Source of the DNA: Reyranella sp.
GTDB taxonomy: Bacteria; Pseudomonadota; Alphaproteobacteria; Reyranellales; Reyranellaceae
Reading direction: 5' to 3'
Length of the DNA stretch: 11,415 bases
Assembly: GCA_016780605.1 (NCBI GenBank)
Contig: JADHLS010000081.1
Location: forward strand, 1-11,415
This document shows, in pieces, positions 5,884-11,415 of the stretch. The position numbers were made by a program, and so were the translations under genes. The notes under the pieces are model-generated. The model did no database searches. It saw nothing but the letters and a program-made list of their open reading frames with translations, and had not been told where the DNA came from. Each line of letters starts with the position of its first letter. The first letter of the stretch is position 1.

Positions 5884-8511
5884 ATGAACTTGCTATCGAA
5901 AACTATCCAGCCGGCTCGCCACATAGGCAGTGAGGCGGCAGCGCGCGATGCCATGCTCGGAGCCATGAGCCAACTTCGGGCTTCCGACGCCTGCGCAGAA
6001 ATGGGATCGACTTTGCAAGGGCTGTCCGAGAACGAGGTCACAACGCGACTCAAAGAATTCGGCCCCAATCTCGTCGCGCGGGAACGCAAGCCGACGATTC
6101 CCGAGGAGATCTGGAATCGTGCACGCAATCCGTTGAACGCGCTGCTCCTAACGCTGGCGGTGGCCTCCTATTTTCTGGGAGATGTGCGCGCTGCGGTCGT
6201 GATTGTCAGCATGGTGGTCCTTGCAGTCACCACGTCCTTCATCCAAGAACACCGTTCCAACGAGGCCGCGGCACGGCTGCGCGCCATGGTTCACACGACC
6301 GCATCCGTCAGGCGCGGGCCGAGCGGATCGGACGATCCGTTCCGTGAAGTTCCGGTCGATCAGGTGGTACCGGGCGATGTGGTGCGCCTTTCCGCCGGAG
6401 ACATGATTCCGGCAGATCTGCGCCTGCTCGAAGCCAAGGACCTGTTCGTCAACCAGTCGGCGCTCACAGGCGAATCCATGCCTGCCGAAAAGCATGGCCA
6501 GCCCGGTATTGTCGAGTGTGAAGACCCCTTCGACTTGCCGAACATCTGTTTTATGGGTGCAAACGTCGTGTCCGGCTACGGCACCGGCGTCATTCTGCGG
6601 ACTGGTCGGGCAACCTTCTTCGGCCAACTGGCGCACGAGGTTACCGGGCAGCGCGTTCCGACGGCGTTCGACAAGGGCATCAATCGATTCGTCTGGCTGA
6701 TGATCCGCTTCATCCTGGTCATGGTGCCGGCTGTTTTTCTGATTAACGGCTTGACGAAGCACGACTGGCTGGAAGCGCTGCTCTTCGCAGTAGCAGTCGC
6801 GGTCGGCCTGACGCCCGAAATGCTGCCGATGATCGTGACGGTTAATCTTGCCAAAGGCGCGATTGCCATGTCGCGAAAGAAGGTGATCGTCAAGCGTCTC
6901 AACGCCATCCAGAACTTCGGGGCTATGGACGTGTTATGCACCGACAAGACCGGCACCCTCACCCAAGACCGCATCATCCTGAAGCGACACATCGACATCG
7001 AGGGGCGCGATTCCGACTTGGTGCTCGAGTACGCCTTCCTGAACAGCCACTTCCAGTCAGGACTGCGCAACTTGCTCGACAAAGCGGTACTTGCGCATGC
7101 CGAATTCGATCGAACGTTGCATGGCGACGGGTATTCCAAGATCGACGAAATCCCGTTCGATTTCGCGCGCCGCCGCCTCTCTGTGGTGATCGCAGGGGAG
7201 GACGGCAAGCATCTTCTGATCTGCAAGGGGGCTGTCGAAGAAATCTTCGCCGTCTGTTCGAGATATTGCCTGGACGAGGAAGTGGCGCGGCTCGACCCGA
7301 TCCATTTTGAGGAGGCCAAAAAGCAGACGATCGCGCTCAATCAGGACGGGTTCCGTGTCGTCGCGGTCGCCTACAAGGAGATCGACCCATCGAAGACGGC
7401 TTATTCGGTCGAGGACGAGACCGACCTCACGCTGGTCGGTTACATCGCCTTTCTCGACCCTCCGAAGGAGAGCGCCCGGGAGGCGATCGCGGCACTGGCG
7501 CGCAAGGGGATTCAGGTGAAGGTCCTCACCGGTGATAACGAGGTCATTACGCGCAAGGTCTGCCACGAGGTGCAGTTGGATGCAGGCGAGATCCTGCTCG
7601 GCAGTACGATCGCTCGTATGAGCGACGCTGCGCTCGCGGATGTCGCCGGCCAGACGACGGTCTTCGCCAAGCTTAATCCAGCGCAAAAAGACCGGGTGGT
7701 CCGCGCTCTTCACGCGAGGGGACATGTGGTCGGATTTCTCGGCGACGGGATCAATGACAGTCCGGCCCTCAAGGTCGCCGATGTTGGGATATCGGTGGAC
7801 ACGGCGGTCGACATTGCTAAGGAATCCGCGGACATCATCCTGCTCGAGAAAAGCCTTCTCGTCCTTCAGGATGGCGTGACGGAAGGGAGGAAAGTCTTCG
7901 CCAACATCACCAAGTATATCAAGATGGGCGCGAGCTCAAATTTCGGCAACATGTTCAGTGTGCTCGGTGCGAGCCTGTTCCTGCCCTTCCTGCCGATGAT
8001 GCCGATCCAGGTGCTGACCAACAACCTGCTCTATGATTTCTCGCAGACGACCATTCCCACGGACAATGTCGACGAGGAGTACCTGGTGTCGCCGCGCAAA
8101 TGGGACATCGGCACCATCTTCAAGTTCATGGTTTTCATCGGGCCTCTCAGTTCGATATTCGACTATGCGACATACGGCATGATGCTCTACGTATTCGATG
8201 CCTGGGACCAGCCGGCGTTGTTCCAGACCGGCTGGTTCGTCGAATCGCTTCTCACCCAAACCCTCATCATTCACATCATCAGAACATCGAAGGTGCCCTT
8301 CATCCAGAGCCAGGCCAGTCCCGCTCTCATCATGACGACGGTGATCATCTGCACGATCGGCATAGCCCTGCCTTTTAGCTGGCTGGGGTCGGCGCTGGGC
8401 TTCGTGCCGCTGCCCGGGATGTATTGGCCGCTGGTTGCGGCGATGCTGCTGACATACGCTGTGCTTACTCATTTCGTGAAAGTCTGGTTCACCCGTAGGT
8501 GGGGGCAATAG
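5884..8511 (+). CDS. mgtA: Magnesium-translocating P-type ATPase (P3B, MgtA/MgtB type)
   Basis: This 875-residue protein is near the usual MgtA length (about 900). It should import Mg2+ across the inner membrane using ATP. Motifs in order are: TM1-2 (about 82-120), the actuator TGES at 195-198, LTPEMLP in TM4 (309-315), the phosphorylation site DKTGTLT with Asp354, KGA in the nucleotide-binding domain (448-450), TGD (549-551) and the hinge GDGINDSPAL (620-629). The C-terminal membrane half carries TNNLLYDFSQ and four to six helices, as in MgtA. All catalytic residues are present. The ATG at 5884 has only a weak GAG 6 nt upstream; in-frame ATGs at 5953 and 5965 are possible, but the longer N-terminus fits the family. 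An FNR/FixK-like box lies 62 bp upstream. I did not see an obvious Mg2+-sensing leader like the enterobacterial one. A small membrane protein frame follows directly. Confidence 0.95.
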   Translation: MNLLSKTIQPARHIGSEAAARDAMLGAMSQLRASDACAEMGSTLQGLSENEVTTRLKEFGPNLVARERKPTIPEEIWNRARNPLNALLLTLAVASYFLGDVRAAVVIVSMVVLAVTTSFIQEHRSNEAAARLRAMVHTTASVRRGPSGSDDPFREVPVDQVVPGDVVRLSAGDMIPADLRLLEAKDLFVNQSALTGESMPAEKHGQPGIVECEDPFDLPNICFMGANVVSGYGTGVILRTGRATFFGQLAHEVTGQRVPTAFDKGINRFVWLMIRFILVMVPAVFLINGLTKHDWLEALLFAVAVAVGLTPEMLPMIVTVNLAKGAIAMSRKKVIVKRLNAIQNFGAMDVLCTDKTGTLTQDRIILKRHIDIEGRDSDLVLEYAFLNSHFQSGLRNLLDKAVLAHAEFDRTLHGDGYSKIDEIPFDFARRRLSVVIAGEDGKHLLICKGAVEEIFAVCSRYCLDEEVARLDPIHFEEAKKQTIALNQDGFRVVAVAYKEIDPSKTAYSVEDETDLTLVGYIAFLDPPKESAREAIAALARKGIQVKVLTGDNEVITRKVCHEVQLDAGEILLGSTIARMSDAALADVAGQTTVFAKLNPAQKDRVVRALHARGHVVGFLGDGINDSPALKVADVGISVDTAVDIAKESADIILLEKSLLVLQDGVTEGRKVFANITKYIKMGASSNFGNMFSVLGASLFLPFLPMMPIQVLTNNLLYDFSQTTIPTDNVDEEYLVSPRKWDIGTIFKFMVFIGPLSSIFDYATYGMMLYVFDAWDQPALFQTGWFVESLLTQTLIIHIIRTSKVPFIQSQASPALIMTTVIICTIGIALPFSWLGSALGFVPLPGMYWPLVAAMLLTYAVLTHFVKVWFTRRWGQ

Positions 8512-8532
8512 GAAGGTCAACGCTGCGAGACG

Positions 8533-8817
8533 ATAACCAAACACGTCGAGGAGCAACTGAGCCACAAGAACGAGTCCGAAGCGACGCTTAGGCGGCTAGC
8601 TCTTAGACTGGCAGTCGTGCTGCTCCTTTATGTTCTATGGTCAGGCGACTCGCCCGCGCAGGCGGCAGGCAGTCTCAGCCTGTTGTTGGCAGCGACCGTC
8701 ATGTGGGCTGCATACAAAATGGATGAGACGGTAGCCGGAACAAGCTTCAATCGATGGCACGAAGGCCTTGCTCTCGCAGCCTTTGGATTGGTGCTTTTTC
8801 TTGGGCTGGGCGGATAG
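8533..8817 (+). CDS. Small two-helix membrane protein downstream of mgtA, start unclear
   Basis: From just after the mgtA stop (TAG 8509-8511) the same reading frame stays open for 101 codons to TAG 8815-8817. It reads as a charged N-terminal helix (TKHVEEQLSHKNESEATLRR), a membrane segment (LALRLAVVLLLYVLW), a second hydrophobic segment with an AATVMWAAYKMDE edge, and a final segment ending in LGLGG. This pattern is protein-like, but there is no ATG, GTG or TTG before GTG 8617, which would begin inside the first helix. An ATA at 8533 sits where a start might have been (ATG to ATA). GGAAGG at 8511-8516, over the mgtA stop, could be a ribosome site but is 16 nt away. It may be a damaged gene, use an unusual start, or be reached by readthrough of the mgtA stop. 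I do not recognise the family. Confidence 0.45.
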   Translation: MTKHVEEQLSHKNESEATLRRLALRLAVVLLLYVLWSGDSPAQAAGSLSLLLAATVMWAAYKMDETVAGTSFNRWHEGLALAAFGLVLFLGLGG

Positions 8818-9573
8818 GCCCGATGCGGGTCCTGCTGATGCTTTCCCGATCGGAACAGGGGACGGCTGGTGTCGTGCAGTAACTGAATGGAAGGCGGAAG
8901 CCTCCGCAACCAAGGAGGGGCGGATTTCAATGCCCGTTCCGCGGAAGTAGGGGTCGGCGCCTTGTAGAATTGATGCGCGTCCTTACTGGGCCAGTGGCGC
9001 GGCAATGACTGCCACAGCAGGCCAACATGCGGCGGGCGAGCGCCGACTGCATCTCGGAGCGAGGCTCGGGTCCTGATCGTGAATTCGTCCGGGTCGGGCG
9101 TGCCCGAGAAAGCGATGACCCTAAGACGGCGTCGCAGGTTCGGTCACCGCAAGCAGTTCAGGCTGCGCGCCGCTCGTAGCGATGGTGCAGGCCGCCGACC
9201 TGTGGGAAGGCAACAACGTTACCGGCAGAGGGCGGCTGTACAGGACGAGGCTCGGGGCAATCCTTGCCGAGCGAGAGATGTGTTCTGCTTCAGTTGTGTG
9301 TACCGAATATTAGATTCGACAGTTTTGATGGTGGAGGCCGCCGAGAATGGGTCGTGATGTGACGACGCCGAGACGCTCGATTGCGCGATGAAGCGGGGTA
9401 TCTTTGATCAGAGATCGGCGGGTTCTAAGGTTGTTGGCAGGAGCGCAAACGAAATCACAGCCGGAATAGGTCGCATCGAAGTCCCAGTGACGTTCGGGTC
9501 AAGCGGGCTACGATATCCACTTGCGCCAGCCAGACTTCCAGCTGCTTTAGGGCAGACCTTGCCACTCTCGATG
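8818..9573. other. Long stretch without a recognisable intact gene
   Basis: Only short frames on both strands are present, none with a family I can name. The best is a 43-codon plus-strand frame at 9182-9313. Its translation resembles stretches often found next to rhizobial transposases, but I cannot prove this. An 18-bp direct repeat lies at 9181-9198 and 9327-9344. The stretch probably consists of eroded genes or mobile-element debris. Confidence 0.4.
9181..9344. repeat. Imperfect direct repeat, 18 bp, copies 146 bp apart
   Basis: The copies at 9181-9198 and 9327-9344 both read GATGGTGNAGGCCGCCGA and differ at one position (C or G). Similarity ends at their edges. This could be the mark of an old duplication or part of a degenerate mobile element. 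No transposase is seen between them. Confidence 0.45.
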
Positions 9574-9699
9574 TCAATGGAGCCCCTTATGAGCCTTGTG
9601 TGACTCGTCGATGAAGCGCAGCGCGCGTTCCGTCAGCTCGTCGTCGATCGTCTCCATGCGCTTGCGAGTCAGCGGGACCGGTAGGCCAGTCGGTCCTAA
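9574..9699 (-). pseudogene. Arylsulfatase fragment
   Basis: On the minus strand a 41-codon segment reads PVPLTRKRMETIDDELTERA, then LRFIDESHKAHKG. It matches the stretch preceding the PFFVWFN block of large type-I arylsulfatases, where relatives read PLTKKRMETIDDEF and then FIDRAHKANKPFF. The expected PFF block is missing and a stop (TGA 9574-9576) comes three codons after the lysine. The segment begins about 14 bp after the stop codon of the neighbouring large protein. Neither the sulfatase active-site cysteine motif nor the rest of the enzyme is in the window, so this is a remnant. Confidence 0.6.
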
Positions 9700-9713
9700 T
9701 CTGGCTGAGCAGG

Positions 9714-11415
9714 CTATGGCGGTCCTCCCGCTTGCACCATGGCCGCATCCACCTCGATGATCTCGGCATAGATCAGACGTGCCGGCGCCCGGCGGTTCTC
9801 GGCGTAGTTGGCTGAGATGTACTCGAACTCCTCGATCAGAAGCCGATAAGCGTCCGGCGCAGGCGCCGTGGTGAAGCTGACCGTGCCGGCCCACAGACCG
9901 AGATCCTTCTGGAACAGGGCCTGGCCCTCATAGAGCTGCGTGACGCTCGCTTCGGCGGCCGGTGCATCGTGCCATTCGAGCTCGCCGCCGCCCGCCGGCC
10001 TCTTCTGCACGCGCACCTGCACATGGGTCGGACGCGCCGGCCGGTTGAGCGCCGGTCCCCCCGGAGCGGGCCCGCTCGGTGCGACGCCGCTGATGGCTAT
10101 CCTGAGCGTCCGCGGATGATGCGGATCGGCGGTCACCGTCGCCACGCGGTCCGGTGTCAGCTGGGCGAATGCCGCCAGCGCCACCCGGGAGATCCGGGCA
10201 TCGTCGATCGCGTGCGGCTGGTAGCGCACCAGCGCCAGCCGCACGAATGGGGCGTAAGTCGGCCCGTCGGCCAGGTCTATCGTGAGGTCCGCAAACCACA
10301 GTTTGCGCTCGCTGTCGTACTGCGGCTCGAAGCCGACCACGTCGATCCGCCCGGGCTCGCTGGCGGAGATGCGCGCGCTCGCCTCCTCGAGGGAGACGTA
10401 GCTGTCGGCGGCCACGGCATCGGGGAAGTGGCGGATCTCCGGCGCCGCCCGCAATGGGCCCGTGTTCCAGATCGGGTCCATGCCCCATTGCGTGAACACG
10501 TTCTTGTATTTGTTGCGATTGGCGTCGTTGAGTGGTCCGTTGGCGCCGTTCCACAGGGCCACGCCGAGAAGCTCACCGGTGCCCGACGAGAACCACGGCC
10601 GGTTCAGCCACACCCGCAGCCCGCCGCCATAGCGGATGCTGCGCTTCATGTTGGTGTCGCCCTGGCGCTGCCAGCCGAAGGTCGGCAGGACATAGACGAT
10701 GTCGGGCGCCAGCGGCCGGCCCGAGGCCGGCACATCCACCACCACCGGCTCGCTGCTGCGCGTGAAATCGAGGTCCTGGTCCTGGGCGAAGTACTCGCGA
10801 TAGCGCGACGTCGCGACAGCCGTATAGCGCACGATGTGACGCTTGGTATCGCCGAGCTCATGGCGCGGCGTGGCGTCCCTGAAATAGAGCTCGCCGGCTG
10901 CCGCCGGTCCGGCCCGGTCGCCGGCGCGAACCATGGCGATCTGGTCGTGCTCCGGGTCGTAGTACCCGACCCGCCGCGGCGGCGCGCCGGGCGCGGCGAG
11001 GTATCCTTCGGCGAGTCGCGACAGCGGCAGCTCGTCGACCGGCGCCTTGAAGTTGCGCTGCCCGGGCCCGGGCTCCTCGGCCAGGTCGACGGGGTCGGTC
11101 CACTCGGCCAGCAGGTTCACCTTGGCGGTGCTGGCGCCATGGATGCGCAATGCGCCGAGAAGGCAGGCATAGGTCTCGTCGAGCCGCCGCGCCGCCACGA
11201 TCGGCGTCAGCTCCTGCGGATCGCTGCGCCCGCGCGAGCGAGCGGTCTGCAGGCTGCCGGCGCCGGTCGCCTCGCCGCGGTCCAGGTTCAGCGCCGCGAA
11301 GGCCGGCCGGCCGATCGGCTGTTGCACCGCATGCACGAGGGTGAGCAGCGTCGGCGGATTGATCATCCAGTGCCCGCCCTCGACGGCGCGCTGCAGGACA
11401 TGGGCGATCAGGTCG
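9714..11415 (-). CDS. Large protein of unknown function, C-terminal 566 residues (partial at right edge)
   Basis: The frame is open from the right edge through an internal ATG at 11364-11366 to TAG at 9714-9716. The 16 codons before that ATG (DLIAHVLQRAVEGGHW) are also protein-like, so the gene continues beyond the window. Visible features are a motif INPPTLLTLVHAVQQPIG, several beta-rich stretches, a tryptophan-rich middle part with GELLGVALWNG and FTQWGMDPIW, and a C-terminal part with HVQVRVQKRP. There is no membrane segment, signal peptide (the N-terminus is unseen) or catalytic motif I recognise, and no cysteine after the N-terminal portion. I have a weak memory of VHAVQQP-containing large hypothetical proteins in other bacteria but cannot name a function. 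GC content is visibly higher than in the stretch to its left, and a sulfatase fragment abuts its 3' end, so it may lie at an insertion boundary. Confidence 0.8.
   Translation of the reverse strand, partial: DLIAHVLQRAVEGGHWMINPPTLLTLVHAVQQPIGRPAFAALNLDRGEATGAGSLQTARSRGRSDPQELTPIVAARRLDETYACLLGALRIHGASTAKVNLLAEWTDPVDLAEEPGPGQRNFKAPVDELPLSRLAEGYLAAPGAPPRRVGYYDPEHDQIAMVRAGDRAGPAAAGELYFRDATPRHELGDTKRHIVRYTAVATSRYREYFAQDQDLDFTRSSEPVVVDVPASGRPLAPDIVYVLPTFGWQRQGDTNMKRSIRYGGGLRVWLNRPWFSSGTGELLGVALWNGANGPLNDANRNKYKNVFTQWGMDPIWNTGPLRAAPEIRHFPDAVAADSYVSLEEASARISASEPGRIDVVGFEPQYDSERKLWFADLTIDLADGPTYAPFVRLALVRYQPHAIDDARISRVALAAFAQLTPDRVATVTADPHHPRTLRIAISGVAPSGPAPGGPALNRPARPTHVQVRVQKRPAGGGELEWHDAPAAEASVTQLYEGQALFQKDLGLWAGTVSFTTAPAPDAYRLLIEEFEYISANYAENRRAPARLIYAEIIEVDAAMVQAGGPP

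Noticed and set aside
6148..7725. Minus-strand frames of 204-254 codons inside mgtA
   Set aside because: They are antisense of an intact P-type ATPase with every catalytic motif, and no family or ribosome site supports them.
9404..9417. TTGATCAGAGATCG, partly like an FNR box
   Set aside because: The second half does not match ATCAA or GCAA and no gene start follows it.

Overview
The window looks like a GC-rich alphaproteobacterial chromosome, probably Rhizobiales and close to Bradyrhizobium or Rhodopseudomonas. This rests on codon usage, on the style of the CysH, universal-stress, DedA and AraC sequences, and on FixK/FNR-type operator sites. I see no rRNA, tRNA, CRISPR array or intact insertion sequence.

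Layout. At the left edge is the 5' end of cysH (minus strand, running off the window). Then comes about 500 bp of gene debris: a VIT/CCC1-type transporter C-terminus (+), an AraC-type helix-turn-helix piece (-) and a probable CBS-domain piece (-). Next are an intact exported IPT/TIG-domain protein (808-2595, -), about 500 bp with no gene I can recognise, and an intact formate/nitrite-family channel (3169-4038, -). After that lie a universal stress protein broken by a frameshift and lacking its N-terminus (4257 to about 4963, -) and a DedA-family protein whose native N-terminus is missing (ending at 5530, +). These two are joined head to head at a junction near 4957-4985. Then come a divergent intergenic region and an intact MgtA-type P3B Mg2+ ATPase (5884-8511, +), followed by a small two-helix membrane protein frame with no conventional start near its N-terminus. 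About 750 bp of non-coding or eroded sequence follows, with an 18-bp imperfect direct repeat. It leads to a short arylsulfatase remnant (about 9574-9699, -) that abuts the C-terminal half of a large protein of unknown function (9714 to beyond the right edge, -).

How it fits together. Universal stress protein, FNT channel, CBS protein, VIT-like transporter, DedA and MgtA-type ATPase are the kind of genes that cluster in low-oxygen or stress regions of alphaproteobacteria (general knowledge, not checked here). Two sites matching TTGA/C-N6-T/GCAA lie about 63 bp upstream of the exported IPT/TIG protein and of mgtA, as expected for class II FNR/FixK promoters. I therefore read the window as the partly decayed remains of a microaerobic stress region: the channel, the Mg ATPase and the exported protein still look intact, and most other pieces are truncated. 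I did not find convincing evidence of an undescribed multi-gene system. The most useful new observations are the paired FixK/FNR-like sites, the double truncation between the stress protein and DedA, the start-less membrane protein after mgtA, and the large unrecognised protein at the right edge.
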